A stretch of DNA of 64,000 nt from Protopterus annectens (Eukaryota > Chordata > Ceratodontiformes > Protopteridae). The position numbers were made by a program, and so were the translations under genes. The notes under the pieces were generated by a model, which saw only the letters and a program-made list of their open reading frames with translations, was not told the DNA's origin and did not search any database. Position 1 is the first letter of the stretch. Each line of letters begins with the position of its first letter. Shown here piece after piece: positions 1 through 10,545 of the stretch. The stretch covers positions 1,072,329,413 to 1,072,393,412 of the forward strand of contig NC_056725.1 in assembly GCF_019279795.1 (NCBI RefSeq). Direction: 5' to 3'.

Positions 1-827
1 TCCATTTTATTCATGCTAATATAACATCCTCATCTAATTACATACTTCCTAAATACCATAGAACACTACACAGAAAATACAACAATCAAAACCCCAGGAA
101 AGGTCTATCTCTATACAGCAGATTCCCCAACCCAAACTATCTAAGCCTACTACTCTCTTTAAAGGATGGTGACATCCACCCTAACCCAGGCCCTCCAACA
201 ACTCCTATCTCTCTCCTCAACCTCAAAGCCCTCTCTAAACCATCAAACTCCCTTTTAATTTCTCATCTTAATGTACGTAGCATAAACAATAAAGTAACTC
301 AACTCCAAGCTCTAACTGAAATCTATTCCTTTGATATTCTCTGCTTAACAGAAACTTGGTTAAAACCTGTAACCAAAGACAATTAAATCATCCCACCTGG
401 ATATAATATCCTGAGACTAGACCGAATATCCAAGAAAGGTGGAGGGGTTGCTATCCTATATAAATCTAGCTTACAATTAACCACTCATAACTGTAAACCA
501 CCTTTAGCCTCCAATGCAGAAATTCTTATCTGCAAACTCCATCTTAACAATTCAAAATCTATCTATATTATCTGTATATATCTACCTCCTAGTAACAACA
601 CTGCCACCATGGAAAACATACTTTGCTGGCTTTCCCAAAACCTGCCTCAAGAAACCATAATCCTAGCCGACACAAACATTGACTGGACCTGCTTCTGCAG
701 CAGCCTCCCCACAAACCATATTAACCTATATGGGTATTCCCAAACCATTACCTCCCATACCAGGATAAATACATCTAACAAGAAATCAAGCTTATTAGAC
801 TGGATTCTCATAAACCATCATACTCAC
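1..827 (+). mobile_element. LINE A, 5' segment (APE-type, L2/CR1-like), split by LINE B
   Basis: Left half of a non-LTR retrotransposon whose right half resumes near 7913. Its translation matches LINE B (828-7912, opposite strand) throughout the endonuclease domain, and it stops at the codons following the LDWILINHH stretch. The next residues of the domain (YDSGTLPDDLSDH) are encoded from 7914. The separation is therefore an insertion of about 7.1 kb, not two independent fragments. The element enters the window already inside its open frame, so its true 5' end lies outside. Confidence 0.9.
3..827 (+). pseudogene. LINE A ORF, N-terminus and AP-like endonuclease domain (fragment)
   Basis: The frame starting at base 3 is open except for one TAA at 384-386. 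It encodes a basic N-terminal segment, a 2A-like DGDIHPNPGP motif (about 159-188), then an exonuclease/endonuclease/phosphatase fold. Visible landmarks are LNVRSINNK, FDILCLTETWLK, KKGGGVAILYKS and ETIILADTNIDW; the last differs from the LGDFNIN of LINE B. Such domains nick target DNA to prime reverse transcription. The catalytic SDH segment lies beyond the insertion, at about 7929. The stop and the insertion make it non-functional. The family is clear from LINE B; clade assignment within the Jockey superfamily is uncertain. Confidence 0.85.
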
Positions 828-828
828 A

Positions 829-872
829 TTTATTTATTTATTTTTATTTATTTCTTTTATTTATTTTACATT
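829..872 (-). repeat. ATTT microsatellite, 3' tail of LINE B
   Basis: Plus-strand ATTT/TTTATT repeats directly abut the broken LINE A codon. On the minus strand this is an AAAT-type tail following an ACAAATG terminus. The LINE A 3' end at about 10450-10500 has the same arrangement. Confidence 0.85.
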
Positions 873-1276
873 TGTTGACCGGGCTGGTCCAACTGGATTT
901 ATGTCCATTTTCAGTGGAGGCCTGGGGAGAAAAGCTCCATACATTAGAATAGAAAAAAAAATACAAATTCATAGGTACATTACCATGATTTGGCAAGTAC
1001 AAATAGTACATTACATTACTTTAAAGCCTATTAGCAAGGGATAAAAGACAATAAGGACAATGTCAAGTACATATTAGTAAATTACATTTTTAGCTTCTGA
1101 GTAATTAAAAAACACAATCTTACTTGCAAATTGGGTATAGATATACTGACAATAATATATGAGGTATGTTAAATAGGTCAATATTACACTAAAAGTGTTA
1201 ACACACTATATTGTTAGTAAAAGATCATTGAGTTAAAGTGGATGAGGAGATATGTGTCCAGTGACAAGGGAGTTAG

Positions 1277-4200
1277 TTAGTCTGGGTTAACACAGGGACA
1301 CAGCCATTGTGATTTAAGGTATGGCTTGAGTTTGGTTTTAAATAAGGTAGTTGAGGGTAGGGAGACTAGGTCATTTGGGAGGGAGTTCCAGATTTTGCCC
1401 ACTGTGTTAGAGAACAGAGAGTCTCCAGCTAGATTATTGGTTTTACTTGTGTTTACCAGTATTTTATTAGATGAGCGCAGGGTCTTCAGGTTAAAGTAGG
1501 GGGAGATTAAGTTAGTAAGTATAGGAGTATTTGTAGGATGATGCAGTATCTTATGGGCAATAGTTAGTTGGTGCAACAGAATAAGATTTGACAATTCTAA
1601 CCATCCTAGTTGATTTAAATTATTGCAATGATGGGTTCTATAGGTGGAACTAGTTGCAAATCTAGCAATGTTGTTGTATGAACTGGCTAGCTTGTTCAGA
1701 TTGCTTTTGCATAGTCTTGTGTAGATAGGGCAAGCATATAGTAGGGTTGAGATTAAGTGGGTACGGACAATGGTGGTCCTGGCTAGTGGAGTTAGAAATG
1801 GTTTGATCCTGTATAGGGAACCTAGTTTCTTGTTTACTGTTTTTATAGTGTTGTTAATGTGGGGTTCAAAGGTGAGGTTGTTATCAATTAGTACTCCAAG
1901 TAGTTTTGTGGTGGAATCAGGAGTAATTATAGTACCATTGCTAGATGTAACAGTGAAATGCAGTGGAGTGGCTCTGCGTGTGGGAGTAAATAGTAGCATT
2001 TTTGTTTTGTTTGCTTTGAGGATGAGACAGCAGTGAAGAAGCCAGTTTTCAACTGTGCTAAACACATCTTGGGTTAGGGAATGAAGTTGTGATAGAGAAG
2101 AGGCTGAACATATGAGTGTTGAATCATCTGCATATTGGATACAGGTAGCTTGAGGTAATACAGAGTGTAGGTTATTAGTAAAAATAGAACAGAGGAGAGG
2201 AACCAATATGGAGCCTTGAGGAATGCCAAGGGTAATTGGGAGATGGGAAGATAGGTTATTCTCCCATAATACAGCCTGTTGCCTGTTATTTAAATAAGAC
2301 TGGAACCATTGTATGGCAAGTGGATCCAGTGAGAAGTTTCTTAGTGTGTTTATGAGTAGTTGGTGATTAACCACGTCAAAGGCTTTTGAAAGATCAATGA
2401 AGAGGGCTGAGGATAGAGTATTATTATTATGATATTTATTAATGCAGTCAGTGAAGGATAAGAGAGCAGAAGAGGTGCTATGAAATGGTCTGAAACCATG
2501 TTGGCAGGTAGCCAGTAGGTTGTTTTCTAGTAGGTGGTTTAATAGTTGTTTGTGAATGCACTTCTCCATGATTTTTGCTAGTGGGGATAGAATTGCTATA
2601 GGCCTGTAGTTAGAAAGCTCTTTGGAATTCCCACCTTTGTGCAGGGGGATGATATGTGAGATTTTCCAGATTGATGGAATAGTACCTTCTGAAATAGTTC
2701 TGTTAATGAGAATGGATATGGGGTAGGTTATGTCTTTGGAGGTTTTTTGTAGGTATTCTGCAGATAGTAGATCTGCAGCAAGGGTTGTGGGTTTGAGTTT
2801 CTGAATGAGGGTGCAGATAAGGGATTTTGGAACTGGTTTGAATTGAAATAATGGGGGGTTGTTAGGGATGGAGTTAGCAGCAGATGTATTGTCAGGAGAT
2901 AACTGTTTGGCTAAAGATTGAATGGTGTCTGTGAAGAAAGTGTTAAAGGAATTGGCAATTTGGATAGGGCTGTTGAGATTGGAACCTGAGGGGGTGGGAG
3001 TAATAGTGCAACCTGGGTGCAATAGTTTATTTATGCCGGACCAGAATTTTTGAGGTTTATTTTGGTGGGTTTGTTGGAGCTGGCAGTAAAAGTTTCTTTT
3101 ATCTGACAATACTGCTTTTTTAGTTTCATTTCTTAGTTGTCGGAACTTAATTTGATCTGTTGGGTTTTTGGTTGTACGCCAGATAGCCCAGAGTTTGTTT
3201 CTCTGGAGGATTTTTTGTTTGGTAGTTTTGGAGAGCCAGGGGGCTGGTTTGGCCCTAGTTTGTATCGTTCGTGTTGGGGCATGACAATCCAGTATGGTTA
3301 AAAATTTGGTGTTGAAGTATTGAACGGCTTCATCTAATGGCAGGTTTTTCAAGGGTGACCAGTCACAAGCTTTGAGTTCTTTTTGAAGGTTGTCGGGGTT
3401 GAAATGTTTGGTGGACCTTATTTTCTTATAAATGGATGGGTTTGGAATATCAGTCTTATATCTGATTAAATAGGTGAGAGAGTGATCACTTATATCTTCA
3501 GGGAGTGTCCCTACTTCATAAGATTGGTTATGACTATTTGTAAGAATCCAATCTAGGGTGCTGTCATTGCTATTATGTTTGTTGGTTCTAGTGGTGGATG
3601 TAATGGTTTGCTTGAAACCATGTAGGTTAATATGGGTAGTAGGCTGATCAGATGTGCAACTCCACCAGTTTATGTTAAAGTCCCCAAGAATTATGGTTTC
3701 TTGTGGGTAGGTGGAGGATATCCAACTTAAGATAGCCTCTAAGGTGTTAATATTGTTGCCTGGGGAAAGGTAGATACAGATGATGTAGATGGATTTACAT
3801 TTGTTGAGTTGAATTTTGGAGATGAGAATTCCGGCATTACTAGTCAGAGGAGGCTTAGAGTTTATGGCAGTAACTTGTAATTCAGATTTATATAAAATAG
3901 CTACTCCTCCTCCTTTCTTGTAGTTACGGTCCAGTCTGAGGATACTATAACCTGGGGGGATGACAGTTGTGTCTTGTATTGTTGGCTTTAGCCATGTTTC
4001 AGAGAGACAGAGGATGTCGAATTAATGTACATCCTTGAGGGCATGTAGGTGGACAACTTTATTATTAATGCTTCGAATATTGAGGTGAGCTATTAGGAGA
4101 GAGTTAGGAGGTTTAGTGATCAGATGTGCATTAGTAGAGGTTGGTGTGGAAGGCTGTGTGGTAGTTGTATGGTTTGGGCCAGGGTTTGGGTGTATGTCCC

Positions 4201-4525
4201 CATCAATTAGGGAGTGGACTTGTATTGATATATTAAAAAGTAAAGCTTTACATATAAGGTTCAGAGGCTTTCTAGCTTTGGTGCTGTGGTATGTGATATG
4301 AGTGCGTCTATGAAATTTGGCTGATAAATAGTTTGGAGGAAGGCATGTTTGATTATAGCTATAAGAGATGATAAGTGCTGGTGTCAAGGTATGTTTTGTG
4401 GGGATATGAAATTGATGGTGGTTAAGTTGTTTATAAAAAGTAAGACGATAGGGTACAGCTAAAAGAGGAAGTACTGATAGTAGAAGTAAGAGATTAAAGT
4501 GTGTGAGGGTAATGATAGGTGGCAT
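1277..4525 (-). pseudogene. LINE B ORF: hydrophobic leader, 2A-like motif, endonuclease, reverse transcriptase
   Basis: A single frame from ATG at 4525 to the stop at 1277 (about 1,082 codons), interrupted only by TAA at 4022-4020, just before FDILCLSETWLK. Order: a hydrophobic N-terminus (NLLLLLSVLPLLAV, residues 11-24), a basic stretch, DGDIHPNPGP (residues 108-117), the endonuclease domain (LNIRSINN, LSETWLK, LGDFNIN, SDHSLTYL), then reverse transcriptase with ALFIDLSKAFDVV, GIPQGSI and YADD (codons about 2134-2123), ending in LCPCVNPD. PLLCSIFTNNL departs from the LGPLLFFIFINDL seen in LINE A. Catalytic residues of both enzyme domains look intact, so this is probably a recent or mildly decayed copy. 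No separate ORF1 was seen. Confidence 0.85.
4175..4207 (-). other. 2A-like NPGP peptide motif in the LINE B ORF
   Basis: Encodes IDGDIHPNPGP at residues 107-117. Canonical 2A peptides end in D-V/I-E-x-N-P-G-P and cause ribosome skipping between G and P. Here H replaces the usual E. LINE A encodes the same DGDIHPNPGP at about 159-188. 2A-like motifs near the N-terminus are known in some non-LTR retrotransposons. Whether the H variant skips is unknown. Confidence 0.6.
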
Positions 4526-5238
4526 AGTAGAAGAAATAGGTAGGTTAGTATACAGGGATTGATGTAGTTGGATAATGAGTAGTAGGAAGTGGGTTGTAGC
4601 ACTTTAAGGGGTTGGTTGATGTAATTGATTGTAAGGATAGAGGGTGTGGTTAGTGTGAAAAAATGTAGATGCACTGGCGGCGGGTGAGAATTGGGGGCAG
4701 TTTAGGGGAGTGGAGTGAGCCCGCAGGGCGAACGGAGCGAGTAGAGCTACAGAAGGAGTGAGTGCTTGTAGTGAGTGCTAGGAGAACAATCAGTGGAGAG
4801 CTGAGGTTAAGGTAAGTGAAGGTGGAAAAGGGTAGAAGGTGTTAGTCTTGATAGTAGGGATAGGGGGAGGGTAGCTGAGTTGGTACAGAGTAAGGTGATA
4901 GAGGAATGAAGTGGGACTATGACTTTACAAGCAAGGAGTGTTATATTCGTGTATGATGTATATGTAGACAGAATGCTAGCTCTAGGATAGGGTGCCACTT
5001 AGTGGCCAAAGGCTGTATAGCTACAATAGATTCCTTTAGGACTTAGCTGGTCTTGGAAATAGAGGAGGACCTAAGGGATACTAGGTAATTATAGTGGTGT
5101 AGGAGGGAAGGTGGTGTAAGAAGAGAAATCGGAAGATTATGGCTGTTGGTCTCCCTAGCAGGAAGGTGTACTTTAAAACCTGCAAAAGTTTATACAGTGC
5201 AGCTTTTACTGACAGAAGTTATAAAACACAAACTATCT
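4526..5238 (-). promoter_or_regulatory. LINE B 5' leader between monomer array and ORF
   Basis: Unique sequence between the array and the ATG at 4525. It contains a CpG-bearing patch (about 4675-4740, with ggcggcgggtg and gggcgaacggagcgag) in an otherwise CpG-poor region. No convincing coding frame was seen. I infer a 5' UTR or internal promoter, as LINEs transcribed by RNA polymerase II carry promoters inside their 5' UTR. Promoter activity is not shown by the sequence. Confidence 0.45.
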
Positions 5239-7846
5239 TCCTTTTTATTGTCCTTGCGGGGCTATTTCTCAGGGCGAGATATGAATCCCTTCCTTAGTTT
5301 AGGGTGAAGACGGCTGTTATGAGATGGGATGAGGTAGCTGGCCAACAGGACAGGGCAGTTCCACAATGTTAGTGCCTTACGAACAGGCAGGGCAATATCT
5401 TCCTTTTTATTGTCCTTGCAGGGCTTTTTCTCAGGGTGAGATATGAATAACTTCCTTAGTTTAGGGTGAAGACGGCTGTTATGAGATGGGATGAGGTAGC
5501 TGGCCAACAGGACAGGGCAGTTCCACAATGTTAGTGCCTTTCGAACAGGCAGGGCAATATCTTCCTTTTTATTGTCCTTGCGGGCCTATTTCTCAGGGCG
5601 AGATATGAATCTCTTCCTTAGTTTAGGGTGAAGACGGTTGTTATGAGATGGGATGAGGTAGCTGGCCAACAGGACATGGCAGTTCCACAATGTTAGTGCC
5701 TTACGAACAGGCAAGGCAACTGGTTGCTATCTTCCTTTTTATTGTCCTTGCGGGGCTATTTCTCAGGGCGAGATATGAATCACTTCCTTAGTTTAGGGTG
5801 AAGATGGCTGTTATGAGATGGGATGAGGTAGCTGGCCAACAGGACAGGGCAGTTCCACAATGTTAGTGCCTTACGAACAGGCAGGGCAATAGCTTCCTTT
5901 TTATTGTCCTTGCGGGGCTATTTCTCAGGGCGAGATATGAATCACTTCCTTAGTTTAGGGTGAAGACGGCTGTTATGAGATGGGATGAGGTAGCTGGCCA
6001 ACAGGACAGGGCAGTTCCACAATGTTAGTGCCTTACGAACAGGCAGGGCAATATCTTAATTTTTATTGTCCTTGCGGGGCTATTTCTCAGGGCGAGATAT
6101 GAATCACTTCCTTAGTTTAGGGTGAAGACGGCTGTTATGAGATGGGATGAGGTAGCTGGCCAACAGGACAGGGCGGTTCCACAATGTTAGTGCCTTACAA
6201 ACAGGCAGGGCAATATCTTCCTTTTTATTGTCCTTGCGGGGCTATTTCTCAGGGTGAGATATGAATAACTTCCTTAGTTTAGGGTGAAGACGGCTGTTAT
6301 GAGATGGGATGAGGTAGCTGGCCAACAGGACAGGGCAGTTCCACAATGCTAGTGCCTTTCGAACAGGCAGGGCAATATCTTCCTTTTTATTGTCCTTGCG
6401 GGGCTATTTCTCAGGGCGAGATATGAATCACTTCCTTAGTTTAGGGTGAAGATGGCTGTTATGAGATGGGATGAGGTAGCTGGCCAATAGGACAGGGCAG
6501 TTCCACAATGTTAGTGCCTTACGAACAGGCAGGGCAATAGCTTCCTTTTTATTGTCCTTGCGGGGCTATTTCTCAGGGCGAGATATGAATCACTTCCTTA
6601 GTTTAGGGTGAAGATGGCTGTTATGAGATGGGATGAGGTAGCTGGCCAACAGGACAGGGCAGTTCCACAATGTTAGTGCCTTACAAACAGGCAGGGCAAT
6701 ATCTTCCTTTTTATTGTCCTTACGGGGCTATTTCTCAGGGTGAGATATGAATCACTTCCTTAGTTTAGGGTGAAGATGGCTGTTATGAGATGGGATGAGG
6801 TAGCTGGCCAACAGGACAGGGCAGTTCCACAATGTTAGTGCCTTACGAAAAGGCAGAGCAATATCTTCCTTTCTATTGTCCTTGCGGGGCTATTTCTCAG
6901 GGCGAGATATGAATCACTTCCTTAGTTTAGGGTGAAGACGGTTGTTATGAGATGGGATGAGGTAGCTGGCCAACAGGACATGGCAGTTCCACAATGTTAG
7001 TGCCTTACATACAGGCAGGGCAACTGGTTGCTATCTTCCTTTTTATTGTCCTTGAGGGGCTATTTCTCAGGGCGAGATATGAATCACTTCCTTAGTTTAG
7101 GGTGAAGACGGCTGTTATGAGATGGGATGAGGTAGCTGGCCAACAGGACAGGGCAGTTCCACAATGTTAGTGCCTTACGAACAGGCAGGGCAATAGCTTC
7201 CTTTTTATTGTCCTTGTGGGGCTATTTCTCAGGGCGAGATATGAATCACTTTTTTAGTTTAGGGTGAAGACGGCTGTTATGAGATGGGATGAGGTAGCTG
7301 GCCAACAGGACAGGGCAGTTCCACAATGTTAGTGCCTTACAAACAGGCAGGGCAATATCTTCATTTTTATTGTCCTTGCAGGGCTATTTCTCAGGGCGAG
7401 ATATGAATCACTTCCTTAGTTTAGGGTGAAGATGGCTGTTATGAGATGGGATGAGGTAGCTGGCCAACAGGAAAGGGCAGTTCCACAATGTTAGTGCCTT
7501 ATGAACAGGCAGGGCAATATCTTCCTTTTTATTGTCCTTGCGGGGCTATTTCTCAGGGTGAGATATGAATCACTTCCTTAGTTTAGGGTGAAGACGGCTG
7601 TTATGAAATGGGATGAGGTAGCTGGCCAACAGGACAGGGCAGTTCCACAATGTTAGTGCCTTAGAAACAGGCAGGGCAATATCTTCCTTTTTGTTGTCCT
7701 TGCGGGGCTATTTCTCAGGGCTAGATATGAATCACTACCTTAGTTTAGGGTGAAGACAGCTGTTATGAGATGGGATGAGGTAGCTGGCCAACAGGACAGG
7801 GCAGTTCCACAATGTTAGTGCCTTACGAACAGGCAGGGCAAACAAA
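5239..7846 (-). repeat. Sixteen-copy 162-bp tandem array at the 5' end of LINE B
   Basis: Units start (at the tccttttt landmark) at 5239, 5401, 5563, 5733, 5895, 6057, 6219, 6381, 6543, 6705, 6867, 7037, 7199, 7361, 7523 and 7685. The period is 162 bp except units 3 and 11, which are 170 bp because of a ctggttgc insertion. Units 3 and 11 also share gaagacggttg and ggacatggc; units 2 and 7 share gaataacttcc and gcctttcgaac. The array lies inside the LINE B insertion, upstream of its ORF, so it most simply represents 5' UTR monomers comparable in layout to mouse L1 promoter monomers. The alternative is a satellite carried along or expanded after insertion. Confidence 0.9.
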
Positions 7847-7913
7847 GTGTGTACACCAAAGCTGGGGAAGCACAGCAGCCAAGGGATAGACCTAGGTGTA
7901 AACATCTATGACT

Positions 7914-10149
7914 TATGACTCAGGAACCCTCCCTGATGATTTAAGTGACCACTTTCTTACCTATATCATCAGACATAAAATCAATTGCAACATCTGTCAA
8001 AAACATCAGATCTAAAAAGTACTTTAACCCTCAACTTTTCCAGATGGAACTAAGAGCGTGCAACTGGTCCCCCTTACAAAACCTCCCTTTAGATGAAGCC
8101 ATTAGTTACTTTAACTCCAACGTCCTTGCCATTCTCAACTACCATGCCCCAACCAGATTAATTAGAATTAAAACCAAATCTGCTCCATGGCTTTAAAAAG
8201 AAACCAACCATAAAATAAATCTTAGAAACAAACTTTGGGCAAAATGGAGGAAGACAAACAACCCTATAGACCAACTAACATTTAGACAGCTAAGTAATGA
8301 AACCAAGAAAGCTATAATATCTGATAAAAGAAACTACTACCTGCAATCCCAACAAGCTAATCAAAACAAGCTGCAAAAATTTTGGACTAGCATTAACCGA
8401 CTACTCCATCCACGGCAATCCACTACTCCAAATCCTCAAAACACTGACCACAAAAAAACAATGAATACAGCTAATGCTTTTAATACCTTTTTTTACTGAT
8501 GCTATACAAACACTAGCTAGTCAACTATCACCAAACAACTTCACACTACCTTCCTACAAATCAACCTCACCCCCTACTTTTCATATTCAACCTGTACCGA
8601 CAACATATATCCTAACCCTTCTACAGAAACTAAAACCATGCTCACCCTCAGCAGACCAACTACCTGCTGAATTCCTAAAACAATCTGCCAAAGCTATTGC
8701 TTATCCCATTTCTATCCTGATCAATAGAACTATTACAGAAAGTCATATCCCCAGTTTATGGAAAATGTCCTATATTATCCCCCTCCATAAAGGAGGACAA
8801 TTCACTGAACTCTCCAACTACCGCCCCATTGCCCTCCTCTCTCCTTTGGCAAAGATCACGGAGAAATGCATTCACAGACAATTACCTGACCACCTAACAC
8901 AAAATAACTTACTGTCCAACTGTCAACATGGTTTCAGACCATCACATAGCACTACTACCGCCCTTCTTTCCTTCACAGATTGTATCAACAAAAAACGCAA
9001 TCTTAACAAACTGTCTTCAGCACTATTTATTGACCTGTCTAAAGCTTTTGACATGGTAAATCACCAAATTCTCATCAAAATACTGAAATCCCTGTCACTA
9101 GATACATCTTCTATAAAGTGGTTGCAGTCCTACCTTGATAAAAGACAACAGGCCATACTATGGCACAAGTCTCTCTCAACTCACCTGCCCATCAACCTTG
9201 GTGTCCCTCAAGGGTCCATCCTAGGACCTCTACTTTTTTTCATATTTATTAATGACCTTCACCTCGCCATCCCCCAAGCCACATGCATACAATATGTGGA
9301 TGACTCCACACTGATATGCTCATCCCCCTCCTCTTCTGAACTTCTCTCTCTTACCCAACAAGTATTTAACACAGTTGAGCAATGGTTCACACATAGATGC
9401 CTTTTCCTAAACCCCAAAAAGACTAAACTCCTCCTCTTTTCTCCTACTAAGAAGTCCCCCCTCTTGATTTCTCAGTTAACTCTAACAATAAAACTATTAT
9501 ATCCCCTGAACCAACCATCAAACTATTGAGTATCACCATTGACAACAATCTGAACTTTGATATCCATATTAACAATACTATAAAAACTGTCAACAAAAAA
9601 CTAGGCTCTCTGTATAGGATAAAATCCTTCCTCTTACCTTCAGCTAAAACCACTATAGCACACACTCATCTAATCTCTTCTCTTCTTTATGCCTCACCCA
9701 TTTTTATTAACCTATCTAAAAATAATCTTAGCAAATTGGAAATGTCCTACAATAACATTGCCAGATTTGCTACAGGCAACCCATTTAGAACCCATCATTG
9801 CATTAATTTAAAGCAGCTGGGATGGCTTGAGCTACAAAATCTGATTAAATTCCATCAACTATCTATAGCCCACAACACTCTCTACAAACCTTCCAAAACT
9901 CCTATTCTATCCACACTCATCACTCCCTATAAAAACCTGAAATCCTTAAGGTCTTCTCAGAGACTTCTAGTACATACCACTAAACCAAACAACAAGGCTG
10001 GAGACTCCCTTTTTTCTAATATTGTTGGAAAAGCCTGGAATCTCCTCCCCAGTGAACTCTCCACACTTCCCTCACTATCCTGCTTCAAAAACAAATTGAA
10101 AGTGTTCCTCAGAACACACTGGTTATGCCCCTGTACTAAGCCTGACTAG
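7914..10149 (+). pseudogene. LINE A ORF, endonuclease end plus reverse transcriptase
   Basis: Homologous to codons of LINE B after its LDWILTNSHNQS stretch. The frame is broken several times: a shift near 7985-8000, TAA at 8194-8196 (after KSAPWL), a one-base gain in a T-run near 8490, and a shift near 9470-9520. Reverse transcriptase landmarks are IIPLHKGG, LSNYRPIALLSPLAK, HGFRPSHSTTTALLSF, ALFIDLSKAFDMV, GVPQGSILGPLLF and YVDD. The C-terminal part (9526-10149) ends LCPCTKPD, as in LINE B. It is more decayed than LINE B, consistent with being the older, host copy. Confidence 0.85.
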
Positions 10150-10458
10150 TTTATGTGTCTCTTATTACTTTCCTCTTCCTACCCCTTCTACTCATTAACT
10201 GTAAGTCCTTCCTTATTAACCATTATACTATCTACCTCTAGAATATCTTGATTGTACTAGCATGCTATGTTATGCCTGTATTCTGCACTGCTAAATTTGC
10301 TGTGATAACCTGTAATATGCATTGTAAATAGGATTTTTATTTTTGTTTAATGCTTCCTTATTTGTAATTGTGTTAATTTCATTGTTCTATCTTGTAGCTT
10401 TTCTCCACGGGCCTCTACTGAAAATGGACATGTATCCAGTTAGACTAGCCCGGTCAAC

Positions 10459-10499
10459 AAATGTAAAATAAATAAATAAATAAATTAATTAATTAATTA

Positions 10500-10543
<44 letters not shown>
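10459..10543 (+). repeat. Composite microsatellite tail (AAAT, TTAA, TAA)
   Basis: After the acaaatgtaaa terminus of LINE A come about five AAAT units, five or six TTAA units, then a dozen TAA units. The change of unit along the tail suggests slippage expansion from the original LINE 3' repeat. Confidence 0.85.
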
Positions 10544-10545
10544 TG

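Larger units (their letters stand above)
828..7912 (-). mobile_element. LINE B, near full-length APE-type LINE inserted in LINE A
   Basis: Read on the minus strand: a 16-monomer tandem array (7846-5239), a unique leader (5238-4526), one long ORF (4525-1277), a 3' UTR, and a terminal stretch related to the LINE A 3' end (about 960-870) ending in an ATTT/AAAT microsatellite at the LINE A junction. Both sides abut LINE A coding sequence. Imperfectly similar stretches (aaaccatcatactcac at 812-827; aaacatctatgact at about 7900-7913) may be an aged target-site duplication. At about 7.1 kb this seems close to full length, because the array lies wholly inside the insertion. 7847-7899 is a short non-repetitive piece upstream of the monomers. 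Confidence 0.85.
7913..10545 (+). mobile_element. LINE A, 3' segment, to its microsatellite tail
   Basis: Continues LINE A after the LINE B insertion: end of the endonuclease domain, linker, reverse transcriptase, C-terminal domain and a 3' UTR of about 300 bp. The UTR ends with the family terminus (ttttctccacgggcctc, then gaaaatggac, then cggtcaacaaatgt; about 10398-10465) and an AAAT, TTAA, TAA composite microsatellite. Confidence 0.9.

Noticed and set aside
5262..5528. Minus-strand open frame with repeated WNCPVLLASYLIPSHN inside the 162-bp array
   Set aside because: 162 is a multiple of three, so the frame repeats automatically. It is broken in most other units by the 8-bp insertions and stops. 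Not a gene.
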